DNA of 64,000 nt, taken from the NCBI RefSeq assembly GCF_002259605.1, contig NZ_MWWR01000005.1, positions 199 to 64,198 of the forward strand. The letters run 5' to 3'. The notes below the pieces were generated by a model. That model was given only the letters and a program-made list of their open reading frames with translations, was not told the DNA's origin and searched no databases. This DNA is from Pseudoscardovia radai. Its GTDB lineage: Bacteria > Actinomycetota > Actinomycetes > Actinomycetales > Bifidobacteriaceae. Positions 18,792 through 27,549 of this stretch are shown in pieces. How positions within the stretch are numbered: the first letter of the stretch is position 1; the number at the start of each line of letters is the position of its first letter. The position numbers and the translations under genes are program-made.

Positions 18792-19346
18792 GGGTTATAG
18801 GACAAAAAATGTGTGTCTGGTCCCGTTTGGGACTGTCTCTTGTTTTCGGGCGTGTCGAGGCAGTCCCCACGGGTGTCATGCCGCGCGGTGCAGCTCGTTC
18901 TATTCGATGCCGGCGCCGTACCCGTCGTCCCCGCCCCGTCCCCGCTCCCGCCGATGGGCTTGGGCGGGTGCGGCGACACCCACTTTAGGCGATTTGGGCT
19001 GGATTGACGGCGGTTTTCCCGCCAAGATGGCGTTAGGCGGGTGTGGCGGCACCCACTTTAGGCGGTTTGGGGTTGGTTTTGCCTTGGTTTGGTGTCTGAA
19101 TGGGCTTGGGCGGGTGTGGCGGCACCCACTTTAGGCGATTTAGGCTGGGTTCTCGGTGGTTTTCCCTCTGAGATGGGCTTGGGTGGGTGTGGCGGCACCC
19201 GCTTTAGACGATTTGGGGTTGAAGGACACATTGTGTGTCCGGTCCCGTCCGGGATCGTCTCCTGTTTCCGGGCATGCCGGGGCAGTTCGGTGAGTTCGCC
19301 CGACAATCGTCCCAACCGAACTCGAACGCCCCACGTCCTATAACCC
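18792..19346. repeat. 555-bp element with 12-bp terminal inverted repeats
   Basis: The ends are GGGTTATAGGAC (18792-18803) and GTCCTATAACCC (19335-19346), perfect inverted repeats. Inside each end lies a diverged copy of a segment containing TGTGTGTCYGGTCCCGT and GGGCRTGYCGRGGCAGT, at about 18811-18880 and 19232-19290. The centre is a four-copy 73-bp array. No transposase or other gene fits inside. It has the outline of a non-autonomous mobile element, but no target-site duplication was established. Confidence 0.5.
18965..19210. repeat. 73-bp-period hairpin array (4 units)
   Basis: Four copies of YGGGTGYGGCGRCACCCRCTTTAGRC start at 18965, 19038, 19111 and 19184, an exact 73-bp period. Each contains a short stem, GGGTG and CACCC. 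The sequence is unrelated to the other arrays in the window. Confidence 0.85.
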
Positions 19347-19347
19347 T

Positions 19348-19394
19348 GTATCTGTGCTTATGGCGGCGGGAAACACCGCCATAAGCACAGATAC
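19348..19394. terminator. Perfect 19-bp hairpin downstream of the XRE gene
   Basis: GTATCTGTGCTTATGGCGG and its exact complement flank a nine-base loop, 82 bp beyond the XRE stop codon. No T-run follows on either strand, so termination is plausible but not certain. It directly abuts the right end of the 555-bp element. Confidence 0.5.
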
Positions 19395-19475
19395 AACATC
19401 ACCGGCTGTGGCATGCACCCCCATCCAGCCACCCACACCCGCTCGTCCGGCAAAACGCAAGCCTGATTCAAGCGC

Positions 19476-20282
19476 TTACGTGCCGGAGCGAGATGTATCG
19501 CCATCATCGGCAGCACCGTCATCGAGATCGTTGATTTTGGAACGGTCGGGAATGGGATAGGCATTATGCAGGAGCTGCTGGAACGACACGTTGGCGATGC
19601 CATAGAACGCGTTCACCATGAGTTCCGCCGTGAATCCCGCTTGCAAATCGCTCTCTTCGGCCACCGAGGCCATCACAGACGCGAATTTCTCCGGGGAATC
19701 CCGCCACATGGATGACATTTCGCACAATGTAAGCATGTTCCCCACGAGTTTGGGGAATTCCTCCGACCCCAGAAAGGCATCAATGGTGCGTCTGCGGAGT
19801 TCACGCGCAGCCGCATCATCAGCATCGCTCGGCGCCATGTCAGCATCCGCCGCCCCGCCGTCGAGAGTGTCGTCAACACCATCCTGAGAGTCGCCCGCGT
19901 TCCCGTCCTTCGCCCCGCAGGAAGCACCGGCGCCAGTCCAGTCGCGGATGTTGCGCACCGCCGTGCTGTCAAGCCCGGTGAAATCGCACGCGCGCTGCAT
20001 GGAGAAGGTCTCTTCATCGGATTCGCCGGTCAGGTATCCCACGTCCACATTGAAAAACTCAGCGATGAGCATCATCGTCTCGTATTTGGGGAATCCGATG
20101 ACACCGGAGGCCGTGCGATTGCCGGTGTTCAGCCAGCGGCTGATGTCCTTCTGGTGATACTTCGTGAGGAACTGCCTGTTGAGCTGGCTGACGAAGGCAA
20201 GCTGGGTGAGCCCCCGTTCGTCCATGCACCGTTTCAGGCGCTTCCGCCATATCGCCGCGCGTCCTTGGCTTATATCATCCAT
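19476..20282 (-). CDS. XRE-type helix-turn-helix transcriptional regulator
   Basis: The protein has 268 residues. The N-terminal 80 residues form an XRE/Cro-like domain (KRCMDERGLTQLAFVSQLN..QKDISRWLNTGN, then FPKYETMMLIAEFFNVDVGYLTG). The middle (125-165) is an acidic linker; the rest is helical (ELRRRTIDAFLGSEEFPKLVG onward) with no family I recognise, possibly a sensing or dimer domain. Base composition is lower in GC than neighbouring core genes and the gene lies among repeats and lineage-specific membrane genes, so it may be acquired. The ribosome site is weak. It is divergent from the 20537-23056 genes and may control them. Confidence 0.78.
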   Translation of the reverse strand: MDDISQGRAAIWRKRLKRCMDERGLTQLAFVSQLNRQFLTKYHQKDISRWLNTGNRTASGVIGFPKYETMMLIAEFFNVDVGYLTGESDEETFSMQRACDFTGLDSTAVRNIRDWTGAGASCGAKDGNAGDSQDGVDDTLDGGAADADMAPSDADDAAARELRRRTIDAFLGSEEFPKLVGNMLTLCEMSSMWRDSPEKFASVMASVAEESDLQAGFTAELMVNAFYGIANVSFQQLLHNAYPIPDRSKINDLDDGAADDGDTSRSGT

Positions 20283-20305
20283 AACTTATTTCTCTCATAG
20301 ATTTC

Positions 20306-20339
20306 AACCGTTTTATAACACATTATACCATTGACGGTT
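20306..20339 (-). promoter_or_regulatory. Promoter and possible operator of the XRE gene
   Basis: On the minus strand TGGTATAAT (20322-20330) is an extended -10 element about 40 bp before the ATG. It lies inside an inverted repeat, AACCGT (20306-20311) and ACGGTT (20334-20339), which could be an autoregulatory operator. The surrounding 100 bp is clearly AT-richer than the rest of the window. Confidence 0.45.
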
Positions 20340-20536
20340 TGTTTTTAGTGTTTCACGATGAATTTACGGCTCGAAGAGACCTTGATTTCATTCATTTGGA
20401 GTCACTCGCAGCACGACAAGGAGGGACGCATCCGCGAAATAAACATCGCCCTTTATGACGCTACCTCCCGGGAAATCACATGACACGATCGGCCGCTCAG
20501 CGGTGCCCGTCCGGGAACTGTAGCGCCAGAAAGGAC

Positions 20537-20761
20537 ATGAGCATCATGTTCGAGAAACTGGCAACAACCATCCTGCACGGCAAACGAGCGTTCGACAAAG
20601 CGTCTGGCGACGATGCAGGGGAAAACAGTGCATCACATTCGACTCGCGACGGAGCTTCGGACACCGTGTCAAAGAATCCGAGCACCCCGATGCCTCGAAT
20701 GGATCACGCCGTCGCTACGACGGATGCCCGTAACAAAAACAGCAAAACCCCGAGAGAGTAA
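20537..20761 (+). CDS. Small hypothetical protein, 74 residues
   Basis: The frame starts MSIMFEKLATTILHGKRAFD after AGAAAGGAC and continues with a polar, Ser/Asp/Asn-rich tail. The stop is followed at once by AAGGAAG, the ribosome site of the next gene, which suggests a two-gene unit. The first 20 residues could form an amphipathic helix. I recognise no family and coding status is not certain. Confidence 0.45.
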   Translation: MSIMFEKLATTILHGKRAFDKASGDDAGENSASHSTRDGASDTVSKNPSTPMPRMDHAVATTDARNKNSKTPRE

Positions 20762-20770
20762 GGAAGAAAA

Positions 20771-21589
20771 ATGGAAAACACCACCAATCCTGCGAATGGG
20801 ACGAACGGCGCGCCACAAAACGGCATGCCACAAAACGACGCGCCCAAGAACAGCGCCACCACTACGGTCAGCGGAATACCGGCATACCTATGCTACGGCG
20901 GTTTCGCCCTCGGCCTGGTATTGCTTCTGCTCACCTTCTTTGTGAAAAAGTGGAGCACCGGCGTGCTCTTCGCCCTTGCGCTCATCGCCATCATCGCCTG
21001 CATCGTGGGCCGGGAGATGACGAAGGAGTACAAAGACTTCAGCGGCCGCAAGCTCGCTAAAATCGGCATCATCCTTGCAATCATCGCCCTGCCCGTTGGC
21101 ATCGCAAACACCACCATGACCGAGCAGAGAGAAAACCTCGATGCAAGCCACGAAGCAGCGCAGCAGATGAATTCCTCCGCGGCGAATGACACGGAATCGT
21201 CCGAATCCAAAGAAACGGAAACCAAGACATCCGAGCCAGCGCAAACCGCCGAGCAGACCACCGAAGCGGCCACGGAGGAACCCACCGCGGAGGAAACCAC
21301 TGCGACGAACGCCCCAACGACTTCTTCCGAAGACTTCCGCGCAATGATGGACTCCTATGAGGCGTTCATGGACCAGTACATCGCGTTCATGCAGAAGTAC
21401 TCCACGAGCGACAACCCCGCGAGCATGCTCCAGGACTATTCAACAATGATGTCCCAGTACGCCGATTGGGCGACGAAGATGCAGGCCGTCGACGAAAACT
21501 CCCTCTCCGCAGAAGACTGGCAGTATTACGTCGAGGTCACCACCCGAATCAGTCAAAAGCTGGCAGCCGCTGGCGTGAGTGCAAACTAA
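20771..21589 (+). CDS. Membrane protein with three helices and extracellular helical domain
   Basis: The 272-residue product begins with a Thr/Asn/Gln-rich tail (1-35), then hydrophobic segments at about 40-58, 63-79 and 96-114. The third is followed by an acidic Ser/Thr/Glu linker (125-180) and a C-terminal helical region with Tyr and Met (MMDSYEAFMDQYIAFMQKY). Topology predicts the C-terminal half outside. The ribosome site is AAGGAAG. It shares architecture with the next gene and loosely with the three genes at 37.6-40.7 kb. Function unknown; no catalytic motif. Confidence 0.72.
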   Translation: MENTTNPANGTNGAPQNGMPQNDAPKNSATTTVSGIPAYLCYGGFALGLVLLLLTFFVKKWSTGVLFALALIAIIACIVGREMTKEYKDFSGRKLAKIGIILAIIALPVGIANTTMTEQRENLDASHEAAQQMNSSAANDTESSESKETETKTSEPAQTAEQTTEAATEEPTAEETTATNAPTTSSEDFRAMMDSYEAFMDQYIAFMQKYSTSDNPASMLQDYSTMMSQYADWATKMQAVDENSLSAEDWQYYVEVTTRISQKLAAAGVSAN

Positions 21590-21709
21590 CAGCCGGTGTC
21601 AGGACGGGGACGACGGTTCCCGACCGAAGTCCCCATCCTGACAAGGCTGACCGACGCCGACCAGCAAAAATGGTCTGTCGAATCCTTGCAAAAAAGGAAA
21701 GGGAAACCG

Positions 21710-23056
21710 ATGGAAGAGAACAATCCGATAGAGAACAATCCGATGAATGGAATCGGCGCATCGACGCCGCAGGCCGCAACCAATCCGGCGGCGAATCAGG
21801 CCCCTGCGCCCGATGAGACATCGACGGCGCAGGCTCCGACCGCGCAGATGCCGATGGCCGCCGGCAATCAACCCGCGGTCGGTGCAGCATTCGTTGGTGC
21901 GCCGGCTGGTGCACAGCCTGCAGCCGCACCGACCGGCGCGGGTACCGTGCCTCCGCAAGGCTCCGTCCCGACGGCAAACGGCGCCGCCCCACAGCCGCAA
22001 CAGCCGCAGCAGCCTGCCACAATCCTGCAGAAAATCATGTGTTTTGGCGGTTTCGCCTTCGCCGTGGTGTTCCTGGTGCTGGCAATCGTGATCAAGAGCT
22101 GGAATAGCGCGCTATTCATGCTGCTGTTCATACTGCTGGCGCTCATCTCGCTCGGCACCTGCATCGCCGCGCTGGTGATGACGCAGAAGAAGAACTCCCA
22201 CTACAAGCCGCGCATCCTGTCGATCATCGGCATCGTACTCACGGTGATCGCCCTCATCGTCGGCATGCCGAACGTCATGGCGGTGAATGCCCAGAAGTCC
22301 GAATCCTCCGCTGAATCCGAAACATCCACGGCCACGTCCGCTGAATCCGAAACATCCACGGCCACGTCCACGGGAACCGAATCGGAAACGGCCACGTCCA
22401 CGGAAACCGCCACATCCGCTGCCTCGGATGCATCGCTCAATCCCACGAAGATCACCGATGAGGCCTCGCTGAAGAGCATTTCCGAAGCGCAGGAGAACGA
22501 TCTCATCACCAGGCTGACCGCTCAGAAGGACGCCCTGACCTCAAAGATCTCGGACTACGACTCCTACAAGGCCAACGCCAGCGAGGTCGAGGCCTTCTAC
22601 GACACCATCACCAGCGAAACGGAGAAGACTCTGCTCCTGTACCGTCAGGATGCCGCCGTCTATGCCAATGCTGTCTTGTCTTCAGGCAAGAGCGCGCATG
22701 ACATGTATTCCGATATCGACGCCATCGACGATGACCTCTACAACGGAGCGCTGGATGACACCCTAGACGATGTCTATAACGGTTTGTTGGATGATCTGCG
22801 CGATGCCTTGTACAACGGCGTTCTGAATGATCCGGATGCGGCAAGCGACTATTCGGAATGGTCGTCCATCTGTTCGAACGAGTATTCACAGAATTCGAGG
22901 TCGAGCAGCGAAGTGTATGCGGCCATCTCTTCGACGTCGTCGAAGATCTATTCCTTTAGCTCCGCGTTGGGCATCCACCTCTACAGCGGCGACATCGATG
23001 CAGCCAAGAAGGAGCTGTCTGACTTCCAGGCCGAACTCGACAACAACAATCAGTAG
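21710..23056 (+). CDS. Membrane protein with Pro/Gln/Ala-rich N-terminus, paralogue of upstream gene
   Basis: The 448-residue product has a Pro/Ala/Gln-rich tail (1-102), three hydrophobic segments (about 108-125, 129-152, 164-185), a repetitive Ser/Glu/Thr linker with two SAESETSTAT repeats (195-230) and a helical, acidic C-terminal region of about 200 residues with repeated DDxYNG motifs (DDDLYNG, LDDVYNG, RDALYNG). The start at 21710 follows AAAGGAAAGGG and avoids an upstream open stretch without protein character. Probably surface-exposed at the C-terminus; function unknown. Confidence 0.74.
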   Translation: MEENNPIENNPMNGIGASTPQAATNPAANQAPAPDETSTAQAPTAQMPMAAGNQPAVGAAFVGAPAGAQPAAAPTGAGTVPPQGSVPTANGAAPQPQQPQQPATILQKIMCFGGFAFAVVFLVLAIVIKSWNSALFMLLFILLALISLGTCIAALVMTQKKNSHYKPRILSIIGIVLTVIALIVGMPNVMAVNAQKSESSAESETSTATSAESETSTATSTGTESETATSTETATSAASDASLNPTKITDEASLKSISEAQENDLITRLTAQKDALTSKISDYDSYKANASEVEAFYDTITSETEKTLLLYRQDAAVYANAVLSSGKSAHDMYSDIDAIDDDLYNGALDDTLDDVYNGLLDDLRDALYNGVLNDPDAASDYSEWSSICSNEYSQNSRSSSEVYAAISSTSSKIYSFSSALGIHLYSGDIDAAKKELSDFQAELDNNNQ

Positions 23057-23084
23057 TCTGCTAGCCTGTCCGCTCACCCGCCCC

Positions 23085-23127
23085 ATCGTCTGCCGAATCT
23101 TCGCACGGGGATCCGGCAGACGATTTT
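23085..23127 (+). terminator. Terminator after the 21710 gene
   Basis: ATCGTCTGCCG and CGGCAGACGAT flank an 18-base loop and are followed by TTT, 28 bp beyond the stop codon. Confidence 0.65.
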
Positions 23128-23164
23128 CTATGCAGCACGCGCATATCCCAACGCCATGCAAGAG

Positions 23165-23212
23165 AAAGGGGCTGGTGCACATGCCCTTGAAGCATATGCA
23201 CCAGCCCCTTTT
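23165..23212. terminator. Bidirectional terminator
   Basis: AAAGGGGCTGGTGCA..TGCACCAGCCCCTTTT forms a 12-bp stem with A-rich and T-rich flanks, so it can work in both directions between the convergent genes ending at 23056 and 23265. Confidence 0.8.
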
Positions 23213-23264
23213 CGGTGTGCATTCGATGAGCTTGCATTCGCGTGCGAAGCCAGCCGAAAACCAC

Positions 23265-23810
23265 TCAGCGGCCGATCTCGCCCTTCACCCAGTCGATGAT
23301 ATACGGCGCCACCTCTTCGATCTGGTTGATGGCGATCTCGAAATCCTCGGGCCCGCCGTACCACGGATCCACGAGGTCGATCTCGTATTCCTTGCCCGGC
23401 GCCGGCGTGGCGAGGTTCGGGTCGAAGGAACGGTACATATGCACCTTGCTGCGGTCCTCGGGCGGCAGCATGCGCAGAAGCGAGCGCATATGCGAGGCCG
23501 TCATCGGCAGGAACAGGTCGGTGGCGTCGATCTCGCCGCGCGTGATGGCATGCGCGAAATGGTGCTTCGGGATCTCGTAGCCGCGGGCGCGCAGCACGCG
23601 CACGGCGCGCGGGTCGATCGGATGGCTGTATTCCTCGTCGCTGATGCCGCTCGACATCACGCGCACGCTGTCGGCGAGACCCTCGTCCTCGGCGTATTTG
23701 CGCAGGATGATCTCCGCCATCGGCGAACGGCAGATATTACCCGTGCACACCGTGGTGATGGTGTAGCGCGGGTCGTCCTTCAGGTTCTGCGAATCGGTGC
23801 GGCCGGCCAT
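23265..23810 (-). CDS. Low-molecular-weight protein-tyrosine phosphatase
   Basis: The protein has 181 residues. The phosphate loop CTGNICRS (C22..R28) follows a hydrophobic strand as in LMW-PTPs, and the general-acid loop appears as DLVDPWYGG near residue 147. A conserved MRSLLRMLPPEDRSKV segment lies between. The family dephosphorylates protein tyrosines, often of polysaccharide-assembly kinases, or arsenate. No partner kinase or capsule cluster lies next door. GGGAGG supports this start. It follows the DHFR gene after 32 bp on the same strand. Confidence 0.88.
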   Translation of the reverse strand: MAGRTDSQNLKDDPRYTITTVCTGNICRSPMAEIILRKYAEDEGLADSVRVMSSGISDEEYSHPIDPRAVRVLRARGYEIPKHHFAHAITRGEIDATDLFLPMTASHMRSLLRMLPPEDRSKVHMYRSFDPNLATPAPGKEYEIDLVDPWYGGPEDFEIAINQIEEVAPYIIDWVKGEIGR

Positions 23811-23842
23811 ATGCCTCCCTCTGTTCTCTCGGCTTTCGGCTT

Positions 23843-24547
23843 TCAGTCCTCGTCGTCGTTCTTTTCGATCTTGCGGTACACGCGGTAGCGGAAACGCGGG
23901 ATGCCTTCGTCTTTCGCGGGCGTCATCCATGGCGATTCGTCCTCCAGAGCCCAATCGCCCACAAGCGTCGGCGCATGGGTGTCGGTGTCGAAGGTGGCGT
24001 CGATCTGCGTCACGTAGGCGCGGTCGGCCTCCTCCATCATCTCCTGGAAAACGGTGGATCCGCCGATGATCCAGATCTCGGAATGATCCATTCCGTCATC
24101 CGGAATGGCGGACTGGCTCGCGCATTCGAGCGCCGCTTCCGGCGACGAAATCACGATGGCCCCGGGCGCGCGGAAGGAGGGGTCCGAGGAAATCACGATG
24201 TTGTCGCGGTTCGGCAGCGGCTTGCCGCCCAGGGACTCCCACGTCCTGCGCCCCATGATGACGGGATGCGAGACGGTGAGGGCCTTGAAATGCTTGAGGT
24301 CCTCGCCCAGATGCCACGGGATGCCGCCGGCGAGGCCGATCCCCTCCCCGCCGTCAGGCGTATGCGCCTGTGCCCAGATGAGGTTCACCCACGTGCGTTT
24401 CGGCTCGTCATCGCCGTCGAACTCGTCGTATTCCTCTTCATCCTCGTAGAGGTCGTCGTCGCCGAGCTCGCGGCCATGGTTCAGGTGCCCGGAAAAACCG
24501 GGCTTGGGTTCATGATGGTCCGTGCGACTGTGACTGTCATGCTCCAT
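23843..24547 (-). CDS. folA: Dihydrofolate reductase with acidic N-terminal extension
   Basis: The protein has 234 residues. The catalytic domain from about residue 52 shows VNLIWAQAHT, IGLAGGIPWHLGEDLKHFK, HPVIMGRRTWESL, LPNRDNIVIS and IWIIGGSTVFQEM, all typical of DHFR, which regenerates tetrahydrofolate after thymidylate synthase. The first 50 residues are an extra, strongly acidic segment (DDDLYEDEEEYDEFDGDDEP) absent from standard DHFRs of about 160 residues. AAGGAGTG ten bases upstream supports the long start. It lies downstream of thyA on the same strand. Confidence 0.93.
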   Translation of the reverse strand: MEHDSHSRTDHHEPKPGFSGHLNHGRELGDDDLYEDEEEYDEFDGDDEPKRTWVNLIWAQAHTPDGGEGIGLAGGIPWHLGEDLKHFKALTVSHPVIMGRRTWESLGGKPLPNRDNIVISSDPSFRAPGAIVISSPEAALECASQSAIPDDGMDHSEIWIIGGSTVFQEMMEEADRAYVTQIDATFDTDTHAPTLVGDWALEDESPWMTPAKDEGIPRFRYRVYRKIEKNDDED

Positions 24548-24754
24548 TGTCGGTATTCACTCCTTAGGTAACCCGGCCGTCCGGTCGGGACACAAACTAG
24601 GGAATCATCCTAGCATCGGTCCGTGTCGTTTCCCTAACAAACGATGGGAATCGTCCGCATGCGCGGTACACGCCCGGCGAAACGATGCGCGGGCGGAGCA
24701 TCGCAGGCCTTCCGCCACGCCGCCGCGCGTCCCGCTTCGGCACCTCACACCACA

Positions 24755-25627
24755 TCACACCGCGACGGGCGCGGCGATCTTGGGATGGTGCCTGTAGTTG
24801 ATGACGTGGAAGTCCTCGTAGCTGTAGTCGAAGATGCTCGGGGCCTTGTCAATCTCGAGCGTCGGGTACGGGTAGGGCTCGCGCGAGAGCTGCTCGAGGA
24901 ACTGCTCCACATGGTTGTCATAGACGTGGCAGTCGCCGCCGGTCCACACGAATTCGCCGGGCTCGAGGCCCGTCTGCTGCGCCATCATGCAGGTGAGCAG
25001 GGAATACGATGCGATGTTGAACGGCACGCCGAGGAACATGTCGCAGCTGCGCTGGTACAGCTGGCAGCTCAGGCGACCGTCGGCCACGTAGAACTGGAAC
25101 AGCGCGTGGCACGGCGGAAGGGCCATGTTCTCGACCTCCGCGGGGTTCCAGGCGGTCACGATCATGCGTCGCGAGTCCGGATCGGTGCGGATGAGGTTCA
25201 CCACGTTCGCGATCTGGTCGATGGTGCGGTTGGGGTCGTCCTTGGTCGGGGCGGGCCAGCTGCGCCACTGCACGCCGTAGACGGGGCCCAGGTCACCGTT
25301 CTCATCAGCCCATTCGTCCCAGATATGCACGCCATGGTCGACGAGCCAGCCGATGTTGTTGCTGCCCTTGAGGAACCACAGCAGCTCGTAGGCCACGCCC
25401 TTGAACCACACGGATTTCGTGGTGAGCAGCGGGAAGGATTCGCTCAGATCGAAGCGCATCTGCTGTCCGAAAAGGGAAATCGTACCGGTTCCCGTGCGGT
25501 CGGATTTCAGCGTGCCCTCCATGATGATCTTGCGCACGAGATCCTCATAGGGCATGGGGATGTCGGTCTGGGGCCGTGCGGGCATGCGCGACCGGATGCT
25601 GTCGAGTTCTTCCTGGGTAAGCGCCAT
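24755..25627 (-). CDS. thyA: Thymidylate synthase
   Basis: The 290-residue protein converts dUMP and methylene-tetrahydrofolate to dTMP and dihydrofolate. The active-site region [12 protein letters not shown] contains the nucleophilic Cys, preceded by [44 protein letters not shown] and [17 protein letters not shown] are conserved. The thyA-folA order recycles the dihydrofolate made here. Confidence 0.97.
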   Translation of the reverse strand: MALTQEELDSIRSRMPARPQTDIPMPYEDLVRKIIMEGTLKSDRTGTGTISLFGQQMRFDLSESFPLLTTKSVWFKGVAYELLWFLKGSNNIGWLVDHGVHIWDEWADENGDLGPVYGVQWRSWPAPTKDDPNRTIDQIANVVNLIRTDPDSRRMIVTAWNPAEVENMALPPCHALFQFYVADGRLSCQLYQRSCDMFLGVPFNIASYSLLTCMMAQQTGLEPGEFVWTGGDCHVYDNHVEQFLEQLSREPYPYPTLEIDKAPSIFDYSYEDFHVINYRHHPKIAAPVAV

Positions 25628-25719
25628 ATGTCAATCCACCGTCAATCTGTTTTCTCGTCGCGTTTCTCGCCGGGTCTGTCTAGGCCTGCGAAGGCTCCTG
25701 CAAAGCCTCCGCGCACGCC

Positions 25720-26136
25720 TTAGTGGCGCACGTCGATGCTCATGCGCACGGGGGTCTCGTGCTCATAGGTGTGCTTGACGGTGCAGCCGCTTTCGATGTG
25801 GCGGCGCACGCGCTCGGCGAGCTTCTTCGCGTCCTCCTCGGACAGGCCGGCCTCGGTGGCGTCGATGACAATCTGCTCCTCATAAGAGGTGAAGGCATCG
25901 TTGTCGGGATCATACGATCCGTCCACCACGATGCGCGCGCCCTTGCCTTCGCCCAGCGCGCTCTCGACGGCCTTCTCGCTCGACAGCGCGGCGCATCCCG
26001 CGAGCGCGATCTTGGTCAGGTCGCCGGGCGAGAACACGCCGCGGTCGGAGCCGTGACCGAACTTGATATGCGCGCCATCGTCCGAGAACGCGTCCCAGGA
26101 ACCGTCCTTGTTTTTCTCAACCCACAGCCTCGACAT
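25720..26136 (-). CDS. OsmC-family protein
   Basis: The 138-residue protein has the OsmC/Ohr pattern: an N-terminal strand region, GVFSPGDLTKIALAGCAALSSEKAV with the reactive Cys, a central Glu and a second Cys (ESGCTVKHT) close to the C-terminus. The family reduces organic hydroperoxides with two Cys residues. AAGGAG precedes the ATG. It lies 92 bp upstream of thyA, probably as a separate unit. Confidence 0.82.
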   Translation of the reverse strand: MSRLWVEKNKDGSWDAFSDDGAHIKFGHGSDRGVFSPGDLTKIALAGCAALSSEKAVESALGEGKGARIVVDGSYDPDNDAFTSYEEQIVIDATEAGLSEEDAKKLAERVRRHIESGCTVKHTYEHETPVRMSIDVRH

Positions 26137-26402
26137 ATGACTCCTTCGTAAGTCTTCGTAAGTTCGTTCGTACGTCCCGGGGCCACATGCGCGGCCCCGG
26201 CATGCGAATCCCGCGGCGGCGCCACGAATGCGAACGGCCGGACGCGGGACGTGTGGCATGACCAGCATACCCAGAACGTCGCGCGCCCGGCCATCGCGGG
26301 TCGCGATTCACGCGCTCAGCGCAATCCAGTTGCGCAATGCCGCACGCCGCGACGCGCCGCAGCATCGCAGCGCCGCGCCGCCAAACACCACGCCGCAGCG
26401 CA

Positions 26403-27449
26403 TCACTCGTGCTGCGCCGGATCGATCGTCTCCGCCACGCTCTCCGCCACGTTCTGCGACGCCGTCGGCACGGACACCGGCTCGACGCCCTCGATCTTCT
26501 CAACCGGCACCGACGGCACGTCCGCCGGGGACTTCGGCGCCTTGGCCAGCTCGGTTTCCGCGGCCTCCACGTACTTGCGCGGCACCACGTACACCGGAGA
26601 CACCGAATGCTGCAGCAGGCCCTGGCTGATCGACCCGAGCAGCAGGCCGGTGAAGCCGCCGCGCCCGCGCGAGCCGACGACCACCACATCGTTGACCTTG
26701 CTCGCCTCGGTCAGCGCGTCGATGGCGGAGCCCGGGACGATGGAGGTCTCGATGTCGAGGTCGGGGAAATGCTCCACGATCGGCGCGAGGCGCGTCTTGA
26801 GGTCGTCCTTGTAGGACGCGAGCACGCCTTCCTCGATCTTGCCGCCGCGCATCGAGGGCACCGCGGAGATCACCGTGAGCTTGGCGCCCCAGAGGTTCGC
26901 GAAGCGCGCGGCGATGCGCAGCGCCTCGAGACCCCATTTGGATTCGTCGGAGCCGACGGCCACGCGGCTGATGGTGTTGTTCAGATGCATGACGGTTCCG
27001 TCGTCGTCGGTGTACGGCACCACCACGATGGGACAGTACGCATAGGCCGGCAGACTGGAGCTCGTCGTGCCCAGGAGCCGCTCGGCGAGGCCGCCCTTGC
27101 CGCGGTTGCCGATGACGATGAGGTTGTAGTTGCGGCTGAGCTCGACGAAGACGGCGCTCGGGTCGCCCGTCACGATCAGCGTCTCGGCCTCGACGCCCTG
27201 CTGGTCGGCGATGGCCTTGGCCTTCGAGAGAATCTCCTCGGCGTCGGAATGTGCGACGGCGTCATCGCCCATCGCGGTGTATGTGGCGTCGAAGGATACC
27301 GCGGCGTAGCTGGGCAGCGAGTACGCGCACACGATCTGCAACATAAGGCCCGCGTGCTTGGCATAGTTGGCGGCCCACCACGTGGCCTTGAAGCTGGCAT
27401 CGGATCCGTCCACGCCGACCAGAATGGCCTTGTCGTTCTTTGTAGTCAT
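26403..27449 (-). CDS. Tandem-domain universal stress protein
   Basis: The 348-residue protein has two UspA domains. Domain 1 (6-148) begins AILVGVDGSDAS and contains the ATP loop GNRGKGGLAERLLG; domain 2 (about 160-300) begins RVAVGSDESKWGL and contains GSRGRGGFTGLLLGS. Both fit the G-x2-G-x9-G(S/T) ATP-binding pattern. A 45-residue Pro/Val/Ala tail follows. Such proteins respond to starvation and oxidative stress. CTCCTTACG and CGTAAGGAG form a widely spaced inverted repeat around the 5' end, which includes the ribosome site. Confidence 0.93.
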   Translation of the reverse strand: MTTKNDKAILVGVDGSDASFKATWWAANYAKHAGLMLQIVCAYSLPSYAAVSFDATYTAMGDDAVAHSDAEEILSKAKAIADQQGVEAETLIVTGDPSAVFVELSRNYNLIVIGNRGKGGLAERLLGTTSSSLPAYAYCPIVVVPYTDDDGTVMHLNNTISRVAVGSDESKWGLEALRIAARFANLWGAKLTVISAVPSMRGGKIEEGVLASYKDDLKTRLAPIVEHFPDLDIETSIVPGSAIDALTEASKVNDVVVVGSRGRGGFTGLLLGSISQGLLQHSVSPVYVVPRKYVEAAETELAKAPKSPADVPSVPVEKIEGVEPVSVPTASQNVAESVAETIDPAQHE

Positions 27450-27549
27450 GGATACTCCTTACGTCATTGGATGCCGGCGCGTCGTCGCGCCGTGCCTCGA
27501 GTCCCACTTTAGCGCGGGAGGTGACGGTTGCGTAAGGAGTGGTGGCGTG

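Noticed and set aside
18679-19134. Frame crossing the small RNA candidate and the 73-bp repeats
   Set aside because: Composed of repeat translation (WAGAATPTLGDLGW-like units) and crosses a terminator-like hairpin; not a credible gene.
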